A stretch of 64,000 nucleotides of DNA from Apiosordaria backusii (Eukaryota; Ascomycota; Sordariomycetes; Sordariales; Lasiosphaeriaceae), in NCBI GenBank assembly GCA_030549205.1, contig JAUKTV010000014.1:620001-684000 (forward strand), read 5' to 3'. Shown piece after piece: positions 28,681 to 39,954 of this stretch. Under the pieces are notes generated by a model, which was not told where the DNA came from, made no database searches, and saw only the letters and a list, made by a program, of their open reading frames with translations. Position numbers and translations under genes: made by a program. Numbering within the stretch: position 1 is the stretch's first letter; every line of letters starts with the position of its first letter.

Positions 28681-30277
28681 TCACTTCTCAACCCTAAACT
28701 CCGTCGTCTTCACTATCCCCCTCAGCCCCCCTTCCTCCCCTCTCAACCCAGCAGGCAGTATCAAGTCCCTCTCATCATCGCTCCCCTGCCCCTTCTCCAC
28801 CACCCCAACCCCTCCCTGGACAATCGTCTCCGTCTCCCCCCTTCCAGTAACCTTCATACTCCTTACCGGCGGAGACCGAACATACTCCATATGCAAAGCC
28901 GTCGCATGGTTTCCCCACCTGAGCTTCTTCTCCCCAGTTAACAGTTCGATAAACTGCCTCTCTTCGAGGTCTGTTTCAGTGTTTTGTCGGAGGTATGCAG
29001 CTCGGATGCCGTTGATGCTCGTGTCTCGGCCGGGATGGCGGGAGTGGATGGGTAACCGGTCGAGGGCCTTGCCGGCGCGGTAGTAGTTTGCTTCTCGGTA
29101 GGCGATGCCGGGGGAGAGCTTGAGGAAGCGGCCTAGGAGGGGGCGGAGGGTGGGTGCACAGGCGGCGATGATGCCGATGTCTAGTTGGAGGCTGGAATAG
29201 AAGTTAGAAGAGAGTAGAACAGAGACGTAGCGGGGGGGGGAGTAGGGCGCTGAATAGGTGCCAGTGAGCAAACAAAAAGCGAGGTAACCTTACGAGCCGA
29301 AGAATGGGGCGTAAGGGTAACTTTAGTTTCATGTTAGTACATGAGGGGAAATGGTGGTGTGGGTTGAGGAAAGTGGCTTACAATGTGCCATCATTGTTGT
29401 TGACATAGGCGATGATGTAAATGCCTTTGGCTATTCCTAATCCCACCGCGCTGTTGCCATTGTTAGTCTATGGAACAGTTAGCAACACCGAAGGACAACG
29501 TACAAGTACCCGCCGCTCAAAATAGCAATCAGGTAGATCCGTATCCTCCTCTGCAACTGCAAGCTCCAGATCAGTGGAATCGGCAATGTCGCGAACGACA
29601 GATCGGTAAAGATGTTGCAGGCGGTGTTGAACAGTCCGAAATTCCGGTAGATGACCTTGCCATAACACTTTGGCTTTATGTCTGGGTTCCACTGTCCTGA
29701 AATAGGTTGACACCTCGCCATGAAGGTGATGAAGGCGAACAAGGTGTAGAAGCAAGTGAAGCTGATCAGACCCCAGAGGATCCATTTGTACCATTTCCCT
29801 CTGCTCAGTCTTAATAATGATAGGGCGATCGAGATTTTGAGAAAGCCAAAGGCAAACGAGGCTTCGATGACGGACTGGAAGAACTGTGCCTCGAGGAGGA
29901 CCATCCAGCTGTCGCGGGGGATGGTGTCTTGGTGTTGACCGTAGCCGTTGTGGCAGCCTACTATCCATGCTGCGAGCCCGCCTATGCCGCATAGCTGTTT
30001 TGAGAGAGGATCATCAGCGTTTGTGAAAGACAATACATAGAAGAGAAGAAGAAATGGATGGTCTCACCACAGCCAACACCATAAAGATATCATCTTTGCC
30101 AAACGACCTCACGACGATCGCCCGCGTGTAGAACCGGACAAGCGCTGTGCAAAATGCGAGACTCCAAACGACACAGACAACAGCGATGAACAAGGTCGAG
30201 TTGCTTTCGGCGGCGCGGATGGGGTCGATCTTGTGGCCGGTGATTGTCACTTTTGAGTCGTCGTCCGACGATGACAT
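28681..30277 (-). CDS. Fungal rhodopsin-type (PTH11-like) integral membrane protein (5 exons)
   Basis: Exons 30277-30068, 29994-29504, 29450-29382, 29320-29294 and 29191-28681 give 435 residues with consistent phases. The intron at 29503-29451 has a GACTAAC branch site and a CAACAG acceptor and restores the family pattern GGYFAVGLGIAKGIY. About seven membrane segments are visible, starting LFIAVVCVVWSLAF. Family signatures are FGKDDIFMVLAV, GIGGLAAWIVGCHNGYGQH, YKWILWGLISFTCFYTLF with CQPISGQWNP, and LDIGIIAACAPTLRPLL near the end of the membrane part. The C-terminal tail (about 130 residues) is cytoplasmic and polar. These proteins form the large PTH11-related family of plasma-membrane, GPCR-like fungal proteins; ligands are mostly unknown. 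No CFEM cysteine-rich domain is present. Confidence 0.85.
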
Positions 30278-32356
30278 GATGGTGGTCTTGATTGGAAGGA
30301 CAGCTGCGATGATATCTTATGGCGGCGTCGTGTGCCAGGCAAAGCTAAAGCCTTGCAGCAGAAGCATAACCTCAACGTAGCTCTGGCAGGAAATGGGGCG
30401 ATGACACCGGACGATGCCAGGGTCCTGGGAATCCAAGACAGGGGAAACAGAAAAGAAACGCAAGCAAGGGGAAAAGCTGGGGTTGGCAGACTGTTAATGC
30501 TATGGAAGGACGGCTCTCGGTTGGGGTACCGACCAAGTGACTGGGCGCCTGCCCAAACGAAGGTCCATTCATCCATCCGCTCCCATACAGTCTAGACACC
30601 ATCTCCTTGCTGGTCCTCGTCTACTTGGCTGGGCGTCGGAAAGCTTTGCATGCGTCTTCGCGTCGGCCCCATTTTCGGCACTGCTCCGTAATAAATTCTA
30701 GATTGGAAATCTGGGGAAACACAACGTAGCTGGTTGGCGGGAGGTGGTTGATGGAGTCGTGCGTTGGGAGAGTGGGCAGCAGTTGACCTCTCACAGGCGT
30801 TGGTACCATTAACCCTCCGATCCCCTGCCCGATTCGCGCCCCAGGATCAATCAAGCAGCCATATAAGCAACTTCCAAGATATCTTGGCAGTCTTTAAATG
30901 GCGAAATCTTGGCTGTGATTGTGCCGGCACTGGCATCTTCCTTTTGGTGTGCCCAATGAACCTATGGGAGGGGAGGGGGTGTATTTTTGGCTAAAGTCGA
31001 CTGATGTTTGCCCCCCCCATTTTTGACCGGGTGCTCCCAGCCCGCCCAAAGTGAGCAGCAAGAGGAGAACAGTCTCCGCCAATGGCTTATATCCCGGGTG
31101 TTGGGGTGCCAGATTTGACAGGACCTACGTATCCCATTTTTATTTCTCAGTGTTTCATTCCCTGCACATATGCCGACGCTTGGTGATTGACTTGGTTGAT
31201 GTCAGTGGGTAGGAATGGAGAGGGGAGCTCCGCTTTTACCTTTTTGACTGCCGATTGGTGAACTTGGATGCAGCCGGCATGCCGTTCGTGGAGTCTGACT
31301 TGAAAGAGGAGGCTGGAGCTATGACCACTGTTTAGGGTGTAAAGTGCCGTGGGTTGCTACTGTCGTAGTGAACCATACTGGGCTCCAAAGTTCCTGATCT
31401 TGAATAGAGATGCCAAAGAGATGACTGGGAACTTTTGACATGTAACTGCCGTGTAACATTGACCATGACCTCAGCAGGGGCTTGCAAGGAACCTAAGGTA
31501 AGGTAGGTAGCTTGTGTCAGTACGGCTTGATGACGTTAGCCAGAAGCCGGTCATTGTACTGCAAATGTCGGGGGGAGAAGATTGTACATACTCACGTGCC
31601 CGTTTAACCAAAATGCTCTCTGAATAGCTTCATGTCTTTGAACCCAATTAGGTATCTGGGGCCTATACGGTGAGCAATGAAACATCGTTAACATGTAGCT
31701 CGCCCTATATGAGGGTGTGATGCGTGGATGTTTGAAGTATACTGTATGAACGAAACTATGTAGTTGAATTGACTGGAGAATGCCACGATAAGGTAATTTT
31801 AAGAGAGGTCGAGTGTTGAAGACAACGTCGGCAAAATAATCTAGGCGTGAGGAGACCCAGAAATAAGCTGCCATCTGCTCTTCACCGAGGAGCAGGTGTC
31901 GCTTTGTTACATGGAGCAAGTTTACCTGGAGCATGACGATGGTTGAGGTTCTTGTGATGAACAAAGCCAAACCTATGGATCTCTATCCTGGGTGCCCTTC
32001 GCCCTTTGATACGACCAAAGGCTTGGGATGAAGTCTCTTAAAGTGATAGAGTGCAGGAGATTCAAGATCACACGCTCTCGATCACCATCACCAGATAGCT
32101 TACTGGTTCCACATGCCAAAATGGCAATCCTGCTCCTGAGGCTATTCACATCTGTCTGGCATTCACTTGACCCAACTTGAACAAAAGTATAAAATCTCCT
32201 CTTTAAGTGACAACGATCGATTGTCCTGCCTCACACCTCAGCCTCACGATCATAAACCACATCACCCAACACAATATTTTGTCATCCTCCTCGTACAATC
32301 ATATCAAAGTACCCCACTATCTCCCAAGCATATTCCACTACCCGAGAATCATCACA
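30278..32356. other. Long intergenic region without a supported gene
   Basis: A 2.1-kb gap upstream of the small-protein array. ORFs up to 139 codons occur on both strands but lack motifs, leaders or splice structure. It includes CCTAAGGTAAGGTAGGTAG at about 31490-31510. The last 200 bases (CACATCACCCAACACAATATTTTG and following) look like the 5' leader of the first array gene. Confidence 0.5.
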
Positions 32357-32617
32357 ATGGGCGCCCTCTTTTCATGCATGAGCGACTCCGGCACTCGAAG
32401 AGACCACTTTCGCTACGGCGGTGAAAACTACACCCTCGAAACGCGAGCCCGCGGAACCGCGCATGCTGGAGCTCGCATCAGACCCTCCTCCAGATCTGGG
32501 CGCGACCGTCATGACCCCCGAGGCCATGGCAGTCACAGACGAGTTTCGACTCGAGATCGGGCGAGGACACACAGCCGACAGAGAAGCTCAGCCAGGAGGA
32601 GCAGTAGGAGGTATTGA
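32357..32617 (+). CDS. Small acylation-type protein A (MGALFSC start)
   Basis: An 86-residue protein from the ATG at 32357 (context ATCACAATGG). Gly2 and Ser6 fit the N-myristoylation rule, and Cys7 is placed for palmitoylation, so it is probably anchored to the inner face of a membrane. After about residue 28 the sequence is very basic and Arg/Ser/His-rich, without predicted fold. The start sequence and upstream bases (AATCATC.. ATGGGCGCCCT) closely match those of protein B, 950 bp downstream. First member of a five-gene same-strand array. Function unknown. Confidence 0.6.
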   Translation: MGALFSCMSDSGTRRDHFRYGGENYTLETRARGTAHAGARIRPSSRSGRDRHDPRGHGSHRRVSTRDRARTHSRQRSSARRSSRRY

Positions 32618-33308
32618 GAACTGGAGATGACAGCCAGTCTGGAGCAACAAGACTTCAGGGGAAGGAGACTTTGGCGAAAAGCATTAGACGGGTAAATGAG
32701 TTTGGGACTCATCGGAGCGTTTAGGTTTCGAGTGCTTGCACGTAACCTAAAACAAAAGCCATTATTCTATCTTCTATTTCCCACATATTGAAGTTGTTGT
32801 TTAGTGAAGAAACCCATGGCACCGCGGCCTGCAAAAGATGATACTAGATGGCTATGTTGACCAAACCTGTTTCAGTAGGGAACTAGGTTCTCCGCCAAAG
32901 AACCAATTACTAGGTAGTTGGTGCTCCTGGGAGCAATAAACGAGGGCTTATCTAGGTAGGTGGTCAAAGACGCCCTATCAATCATCTTGCCGTCCTTCTT
33001 TGTCGAGAAGATTTGAGCCTTTGAGATAAAATGTTTATCTCGGATATCAACAGTTAAATTACCAGACTTGAAACTTTTGGTTGATACCTGGTACCTGGTA
33101 GATAACCCAATTGTCTCCACCATCATCATCATCTCCGACGAGCCTCAAAAACGTCAGAAAGAAACCAGCAGACAGATTATCGTTCTCCCCGTGGCTAGCC
33201 TCTGTATTCCCACGAAACAAAACAGGGCCACCCACAATATCCCCGTCAACAGCCAGATCCTAGCAGAATCGCACTACACTCACGTCCATCGCCACTAGAT
33301 AAATCATC
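32618..33308. other. Spacer between array genes A and B
   Basis: This 691-bp gap holds the 3' region of gene A and the promoter of gene B. A CATCATCATCATCTCC stretch occurs near 33120. No further gene is seen. Confidence 0.45.
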
Positions 33309-33857
33309 ATGGGCGCCCTTCTCTGCAAACCCGCCATGGCCAACAGAAGCTCAAGTACCAGAAACAACCGTACTTGGACCCAGCATGACTTCGAACCCAA
33401 CTCAAGCCACGGCCAAGGCACCAACAGACAAATTACATTCGAATACCATCACGATCACGAGAGCGGGTCAACCTTGGGCAGCTTCCTCACCCTCTCCAGC
33501 AGCCCAAGCGAGAACGGCAGTTCAGCCGGCAACAGCAGCACGCACTCTCAGCAAGGAAGCGCGACAGTGAGCACCCGGAACAGAAGTCTGCTTCGGCGAA
33601 GCGATACCATTAACGGGGATAGAGGTCTAGCGCGACGTTCCGGGACCACCACTCGGCGCTCATATACAACGAGCGACCGACCTACTGAGGTCATCAGGGA
33701 ACGAAGATCCAGCAGCGAGACCATCCGGCCTGATGGGTTCACGCGGAGAAGAAGCATGAGCAGCATTATCATTCGGCCTGAGGAAGGGGAAGTTTTGCGG
33801 AAGACGGAGAGCAGGAGTGTGACTGTCAGGCATGGGAGTGGGAGTGGGAGGTGGTGA
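33309..33857 (+). CDS. Small acylation-type protein B (MGALLCKP start)
   Basis: A 182-residue protein with Gly2 and Cys6 at the N-terminus, then a long Ser/Thr/Asn/Arg-rich, low-complexity body. Near the C-terminus it has the block DRPTEV...RPDGFTRRRSMSS. The same block (RPTEF...IRPDGFTRQRRRSS) appears downstream of gene C in another frame, so B and C are paralogues. The two Arg-rich RRxS segments are potential basophilic-kinase sites. No signal peptide or membrane span is present, so membrane attachment would be by lipid. Function unknown. Confidence 0.65.
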   Translation: MGALLCKPAMANRSSSTRNNRTWTQHDFEPNSSHGQGTNRQITFEYHHDHESGSTLGSFLTLSSSPSENGSSAGNSSTHSQQGSATVSTRNRSLLRRSDTINGDRGLARRSGTTTRRSYTTSDRPTEVIRERRSSSETIRPDGFTRRRSMSSIIIRPEEGEVLRKTESRSVTVRHGSGSGRW

Positions 33858-34234
33858 TCGCTGGGGTTGTTGGTACTGGTGGGGGAAGTCGAAGGAGAAG
33901 GGTGGGATAAAATAGGATGCGGGCTAGACTGAAAAAGGCTGTTGTTTACCATCATCTCTTTCAAGTGATGCTGCAATTTCTCTTTAGGGTTCGAATTTTG
34001 TGTGGTTCCGTATATCCCCTCAAGATATGCGGCATCTTGTAGGTACTGAGATATTAAAAAGTTCCACAGAGCTGACGAAAGATGTGATGGGGGTAAGCGG
34101 CTTGTGGAAGATTCTGTGTCAGTCATAATTGTCATCATCTAACCCTGCCCCTCGGGCAACACCGCAAAGAACAAGCAGCGACTTTCGTGAGCAGCATCGC
34201 CGTGTTACACACATTCACAACCAGCAACGTCAAC
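33858..34234. other. Spacer between array genes B and C
   Basis: This 377-bp gap holds the 3' end of gene B and the 5' leader of gene C. No further gene is supported. Confidence 0.45.
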
Positions 34235-34693
34235 ATGGGCAACCTTTTCTGCGGCCCTGCAGCTGGCAGAAAAGCCACCAGCGGAAGACCATCCATCAGT
34301 ACCAACACAAACAGAAACAATCACACCTCTCGAAGCACTGGTAACCACAGACGTCACACCAGTCGTGACCACGGCAATGCCAATCGTGACCAAGGCAACA
34401 CCCGCACTAGGAGAGTCTCCATTCAGCACCATCAAGCCAGCCACTCCAGGCTCACCAGCGACTTCGCCTTGGCTAACAAGTCGAGCGAGAGTGTGGCCTC
34501 AACCAACAGTAGCGAGTCCGATGACAATGATAACGACGTCGCCTCCATCGGTACCAGTCACTCTACCGACACCAGTGGGAGGTGCAGCATGTATGCTCGG
34601 GAGAGAGTTGAACAATCGGGCGACCGCGCGCGTCATGGTCCTGGTTCGCGGGGCTGGGAATGTCAGCAGGCGGTCAAATACGACAAACGGTAG
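34235..34693 (+). CDS. Small acylation-type protein C (MGNLFCGP start), probably frameshifted
   Basis: The ATG at 34235 opens a 152-codon frame with Gly2 and Cys6, then a Ser/Thr/Asn/His/Arg-rich body like protein B. The C-terminal block conserved in B (RPTE...IRPDGFTR) is found not in this frame but in the +1 frame, where it runs open to 34865. A change of frame between about 34,645 and 34,665 would restore the B-like architecture. No intron with usable signals fits there. So either an indel has truncated this copy to 152 residues, or the assembly has a one-base error. Third member of the array. Confidence 0.55.
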   Translation: MGNLFCGPAAGRKATSGRPSISTNTNRNNHTSRSTGNHRRHTSRDHGNANRDQGNTRTRRVSIQHHQASHSRLTSDFALANKSSESVASTNSSESDDNDNDVASIGTSHSTDTSGRCSMYARERVEQSGDRARHGPGSRGWECQQAVKYDKR

Positions 34694-35257
34694 ACCTACT
34701 GAGTTTACGAGGGAGAGAACAACGAGTAGCACTGCTATCCGCCCCGATGGGTTCACCCGGCAGAGGCGGAGGAGCAGTCTTACTGTTCGGCCGGATAAGG
34801 TGATGATTATGACGGATGAGATTCGTGCTATTGTCAAGCGCGGTGGGAATCAGAGACGACTCTGATGGGTGGTATTGCTTGTATTAGTGGAGAGGGCCGG
34901 GAGAAGACGAAGAGAAAAAAGGATTCGGGATACCTAGACATTAATGTAGCACACAAAACGCCATCTTATCGTTGGGTGTTTCGTTGGGGTTTGAAGCTCA
35001 GGAAATTCAATACAAGGTACTGGCTTGCCCCAAAAGAATCGTTCCAGTCCCATCAGTATCTCCTCGTTTGTCGCAAGCCTCTTGAAGCATAAAACACTGC
35101 CGTACCTCCCTGGTTTCTCTACGGTTTGGTTTGCGGCTTCCCCAAGACCCCCTAAACCAACCTCACCATCACCGAAAGGACCATATGATATCCTATCCCA
35201 CTGGTACCCAAGGAAGCCATTCGCATCCAGCACTGCTACCTTCAATTGTGCGAAGCC
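34694..35257. other. Spacer between array genes C and D, starting with the displaced gene C 3' frame
   Basis: Bases 34694-34865 still encode, in another frame, the C-terminal block that is homologous to protein B. The rest is non-coding by my reading and contains the promoter of gene D. Confidence 0.45.
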
Positions 35258-35458
35258 ATGAGCTGTTTTTTCTCCGCCCCAAGTGAAAGCCACGACCACC
35301 GACAGCATGGCGTGAGGCGCGTTCAGTCAGAAGTGGATTCTGGAATCAGCCTCAGACCTCTCAGCACCGGTCTTCGCGAGTCTGGAGGTGGAAGGCGGCG
35401 GCGAAGAAAGTCCAACCATGGCGGTCCGGATCGGGGGAGACAGAGATACCGTGACTAG
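35258..35458 (+). CDS. Small acylation-type protein D (MSCFFSAP start)
   Basis: A 66-residue protein from the ATG at 35258. It lacks Gly2 and therefore cannot be myristoylated, but it keeps an N-terminal cysteine (Cys3) in a hydrophobic MSCFFSAP context like protein E's MGCGFSSP. The middle (SGISLRPLSTGLRESGGG) aligns with protein E's SAGMPLRPLPGHRREP, and the rest is Arg-rich. Fourth member of the array; the closest relative is E. Small size and low complexity leave the call uncertain. Confidence 0.5.
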   Translation: MSCFFSAPSESHDHRQHGVRRVQSEVDSGISLRPLSTGLRESGGGRRRRRKSNHGGPDRGRQRYRD

Positions 35459-35951
35459 GGCATGCTGATTAACGGCGTAAAAGAGGTGTTGCTGAATCAG
35501 GGTGCAAAAGAAAACGAGTGCAGAGCCTCGACGTTTCGGTGGCAGGTGGGGTTTTGCCATTGCTTCAGACTTGAGGTGAGATAGCAATGAGATGAAAACC
35601 AGTACTTATCTGCCTTCATCCGAGTCCAAAGCCCAGACAGGAATCGTGCCACCCTGCCAACCGTGAAATCGCACAAGTCACATCCTCCTACATTGACGTT
35701 TTGTAATCTCGACTCCAAACACAGTAGCGCTGATATAAATCTCCATGCCTGCCCTATTTCTTAACTTCCCTTCCGTTTCCCTTTGTCAACTTTCTATCGC
35801 CTACTTGGCATTGATCAAGCCCCAGAACCTTGAACTACCAGATACACACCACCCAACCAATCCACCCATTTTACAGGTAGGTACCCACACCATCACCTCC
35901 ATCTCTCGCATCTTCCAAACTGACCAGCACAGCCACAGGCCCACAGACAAC
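35459..35951. other. Spacer between array genes D and E
   Basis: A 493-bp gap. The frame of gene E is open back to 35745, but the ATG at 35952 yields the acylation-type start shared with the array, so the upstream part is probably leader. No further gene is seen. Confidence 0.45.
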
Positions 35952-36176
35952 ATGGGCTGCGGTTTCTCGAGCCCTAGACGCCGCTACTACGATGGCGATT
36001 TCCGTGACATAGGCCCTGGCTCTCAGAACCGCGGTCGGCAAGGCTACTTCGACCCGACCGTGTCTGCCTCTGCTGGAATGCCACTCAGACCTCTTCCGGG
36101 CCATCGTCGCGAGCCCAGAGGCGATGGGGAACGCAGGAAGGGTACAAAGCGGCAGGGGAGAACGAGAGAGAGATGA
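35952..36176 (+). CDS. Small acylation-type protein E (MGCGFSSP start)
   Basis: A 74-residue protein. Gly2, Cys3 and Ser6 form a classic dual myristoylation/palmitoylation N-terminus (as in MGC-type signalling proteins). The remainder is basic and Arg/Gly/Asp-rich, with the MPLRPLPG motif shared with protein D. The start codon is supported by context (ACAACATGGG) and by the array pattern. Last member of the five-gene array. Function unknown. Confidence 0.6.
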   Translation: MGCGFSSPRRRYYDGDFRDIGPGSQNRGRQGYFDPTVSASAGMPLRPLPGHRREPRGDGERRKGTKRQGRTRER

Positions 36177-36812
36177 TGTGAACGGGTCACCAATGTACCC
36201 AGGAGGAGCGGTAGGAAGATGTAGGCAGTACCAACTGAAGTCGTTATGGGACTTCTTGCCCTTTGTGTTATCTACAACTCGCTACTTTCAACGGCCCAGA
36301 CCTGCCCTGGTGGCAAAAAGGCCATAATAAACATTATTAATAAATCACAAGGGACTCCAAAAAACAAAAAAGCACAACCCACTACCCACGACACATGCCC
36401 ATACCTACCCTGTGCACCCTCAATGCAAACTCAAATCCCATCCCCCATCCACCACCCCCCTCTTCCTATCACCAACTAACCTCCACCCATCAACCCCCTC
36501 AACATCAACCACAACCAAACCCCCACCCTCCAGCCCCAATCCACCCAAAAGCTGCCCCAACTTCCGTCCGCGCGTCACAGATGCGGTCCGTGTAGGTTGT
36601 CCAGAGAGAAGGAGGAGGAGGTGGGTTTTCATCATGATCAGCAGCGGCTGAAGCAGATGATGATGGCGATGATGTTGATGAAGCCAGAGAGAGACCCGAG
36701 GAAGGTGAGATACATTACATATATCTTCATATGCCTATATACTGTACACACTCTCTACAAATACATATCCCACTACCACGGGACCGTCACCCCTCAATAC
36801 TTTCCTCCCCGT
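36177..36812. other. Gap with C/T-rich stretch between the array and the oxygenase-like gene
   Basis: The region 36370-36560 is very pyrimidine-rich (many CCCCATCC/CCACC units) and is the shared 3' side of protein E and the minus-strand gene starting at 39909. ORFs here are low-complexity artefacts. Confidence 0.5.
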
Positions 36813-39800
36813 TCAACCCGACAGCTCCCTCACATAATCCTCCATCTTCCACCCGCAAGCGTTCTTCGACTTTCTTCTCTTGACCTTGGCCTTGGCCCTG
36901 CCACGCCGTTGTTGTTGAGGTGCCACCTCGCATGGATATGGTAGCTCAACCACCTTGAAGGGGTATGGTAGCTGACTGGAAGTGTCCTCTTGATTCTCGA
37001 TGAGATGTAGCTTCTTCTGTCTGACCGCTTCATACAGCTCAGAAAAAGCAGGGTCCCAGTCGCCGTCGTCGTCGGCTAACCCTTCAGATTCCAGTTCTGC
37101 GTAAAAGTGTGATTCCCTTTCTGCGGAGCCGCATCCCCTCCCAACGAACTGTGTCGCAAACAACTTCGTCACAGTAAATAGAAAGGAGGTGCGGGCTAGG
37201 TATAACCCGTGCCTGTCCCTCGGGTTCTTTCTAAGCCATGCTTGCAAAGAGTCCACTTGCTCGTGCAAAGAGTCCACTTGTTCATGAGCTAGGGCTCGTT
37301 TGAGAAAGCCAAGCCACACGTCCCTGTCGTTGTTGCAGCTTATTGGTGGAGCTCCCGAGCTGAACTTTGCAATGAACTGAGTCCATGGAGAGGGCAAAAG
37401 GGCTTTCTCAGAGGCTGATTCCGGATAGAGCTCAAGACAATAGCCGTGTACTCTCATCGAAGTCTCAAATAGCTTGAAAAGCTCGTCACTGGTTACCAGC
37501 CCAAGAGAGGACAAATCAAGCGCTTCGACCAGGAGTGCCGCACCGACATTGAAGAGCCGGATAGCTCTCTCCAGGTTATCTGGGCGCCTCTGGTTACTCC
37601 ACGTGATCGCATGATCGTGGAAGATACCGCAGACAGAAATTATTTCTGCATATCTGGCTTGGGGGAATTTGATGATGTACAGGACACTGGAAGGGGGAAG
37701 ATGTTAGTATGCATTTACCAGCGCGAATGGACAGTGGCTTACAGATCCGCAAAGTACTGTACGACTCGAGAGTCCGGGATGTGATGGATCAGGATGAGCA
37801 GACAGTACACTGTCCTGGTCGTCCTGATAGTAGTAGGAACTTCGACATCCGCCAATCTTGTACGCAGACAGTCTTGCAATCTCGCCTCGATCCATCGGTT
37901 GAGCTCCGGGATTTTATGGCTAGATATTTTTCGAGAAGCGAAATGAAAAAGTCCATCTATGAATGTAGTCTGATAAAGAAACGTCCCTGTGCGACTGGGG
38001 TGATGATCCGCGATAAATTTGTTTAGACTGCAACTTCATCTTAGCATAAGGTAGTTTCCCTACTTGTGGATTGCGGGGAGTCAACAAGACATCGTAGGTA
38101 GACTCACCCGTCTTGAATACGCGCGAATGTCGCCGCGGCATCGAACCTGTCTGTATCCAGCCACTTCCGCACCCAGAGCAAGAGCTCGCAAGGTACAAAG
38201 CCCATGTCATCCCATGGTTCGTTCATGCTTCTTTCTGAAATCAGCTGGTTGAACAGATCGAACCGCTCGAGGTACAAGGTCGCTTGCAGCACGTGGTTGT
38301 CGTATTTGGTTATGCTCTTCAGAAGTTTGCATGGGCTGCCGTCATCCTCTTTCATCGCGCAGATCGAGAGAAACATTTGGGTACTCTCTGGACAATCTCG
38401 TCCTCTGAGAATCATTCGAGCCAGGTAGGAGAAGACTTCTGATGAACAGGTTTTGGAACCCAGATCAGCAGTGACATCAAGACCTGTACAGGGCAAAAGC
38501 TTTGTGAGCTGACATCGTGGCACCAACACCAAAGCTGTGGTATAGAACCGGTCGATACAGACACAATCTCCGGGCTGCACTAGAAAGTCAGATCACGCGT
38601 ACCCGATGCATGTTGCCAAGCAGTGCGCTTACCGAGTTGGGGTCGTTCTTCCTGTCACCATCCTCACGTGCAATCGGCGTATCCAGTAGCACCGAACCGT
38701 GCTTGTACAGCTTCTTCCCACCCATATCATAGACAGCTCGGATGCTGTAGCAGACGCTCAAAGTCTTCATGTCTGGGTCAAGCTTCATCAGCTCTCCTTC
38801 TGGTATAGCTATGGCCTTGAGGGACATGTTGGGATCCGGATCGCAAGTCTTTGGCTTTTCCTCATGCACCTCGGCAATAAACACTTCAAACGGAAAGTCT
38901 GGCCCGCTGGCGAGCTCATCGAGCACCTGTGCCCGAGCTCGGTCTCTGAATCTCAGACTACCGGGCCAAACCATGTTGTCAGAGTAAGTGTATTCCAAGG
39001 GATAATAGAGGCAGTCCAGAGCATTTGGAGCTTGGTGGGACTCCAGCCATGGTCGTAATGCAACGCGAATTTTGTCTGCCTGAGGCACCGTCATTGTTGC
39101 TGTTGAGGGGCGATGTGTGCTTGGCTCGCGGCTGTCGAAAGATAGATCGAAAACCATCATGATGCGGCTGCCACCGCTCAGGGGGCGGATTTCGTGGTCC
39201 ACCTGAGAGTACCATGCGGCGTACGACCAGGCAGACTCCATCGTGCGGTAGACCATATGCTTGCCGTGGTGAGTCAGAAGGATATCGCCGCTGTCAAGGG
39301 TGAAGCCAGGACGGCAAACAACGAGGGTACCGAATACATCTGGACTCGGATCGGAACTAGCAGCGGAATATGCGTCATTAGCGATGGTTGAATAACTAGA
39401 CAAGGGGCTTAGAAATACCTGAGTTGCACTTGATTGATGGGGCCGCGTTGCTGCAGCACAATATTGCGTATCTTAGCCCGCACTGAGACGGCTACGTGAG
39501 GGCTGACGCCTAGCTCTTGACAAACACGAGGGCGGATCTTGTCATGAACAAAATCTCGCCAGGACAAACCTTCGGTGAATTGGGTCGTATCTAGTTTCAA
39601 GAGGTTGTTTCGAAAATCATCGTGTGTGGCCAACTTGCAGTTTGGCATGGCGTATTTCTCGATCAGTTCACGAACCTCCAACTCTGTACCGGCCCAGTTT
39701 CTTTTGTGCCCGATTTCCCCATAGCCTTCAACGAAAGGCAGGTCGTGATCGGGCGGTCTGATGTCACTGTCATTGTGCCCTGCTTGGTTGAGATACCCGG

Positions 39801-39909
39801 TCGTTGCAAAGTTTCCACACGATGATATAGAGTCGAGAGCAGCGAAAATGTCTCGTTTTAATGTGGCCTTGTCTGGTGCTGGCTGTTTGGGGTTGGTGTT
39901 GCAGTCCAT
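36813..39909 (-). CDS. 2OG-Fe(II) prolyl-hydroxylase-like large protein, degenerate metal site (5 exons)
   Basis: Exons 39909-39419, 39356-38633, 38574-38108, 38027-37743 and 37686-36813 give 946 residues with consistent phases. The N-terminal third resembles its neighbour at 41264: TLKRDIFAALDSI, then VRAKIRNIVL, FGTLVVCRP, YSQVDHEIRPLSGGSRIMMVFDL. In prolyl-4-hydroxylase-type folds these positions carry HxD, the distal His and the 2OG-binding Arg/Lys. Here the distal His (DHEI) and Arg (GSR) are present, but the first His of HxD is replaced (SSD), so enzymatic activity is doubtful. The C-terminal two thirds are specific to this fungal family and have no known function. A 21-bp tandem duplication encodes HEQVDSL twice (about 37247-37288). 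The 5' leader contains a 65-base polypyrimidine tract on the sense strand. Confidence 0.72.
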
Positions 39910-39954
39910 CTTGGGCGTCTCTGGTTGAGGAAGAGTCGCTTGTGTGATGTTTGG

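Noticed and set aside
36246..36479. ORF starting MGLLALC after gene E, a possible sixth acylated protein
   Set aside because: The start is hydrophobic, but it lies only 70 bases past gene E's stop in the 3' region, and the rest is a Pro/Thr low-complexity stretch.
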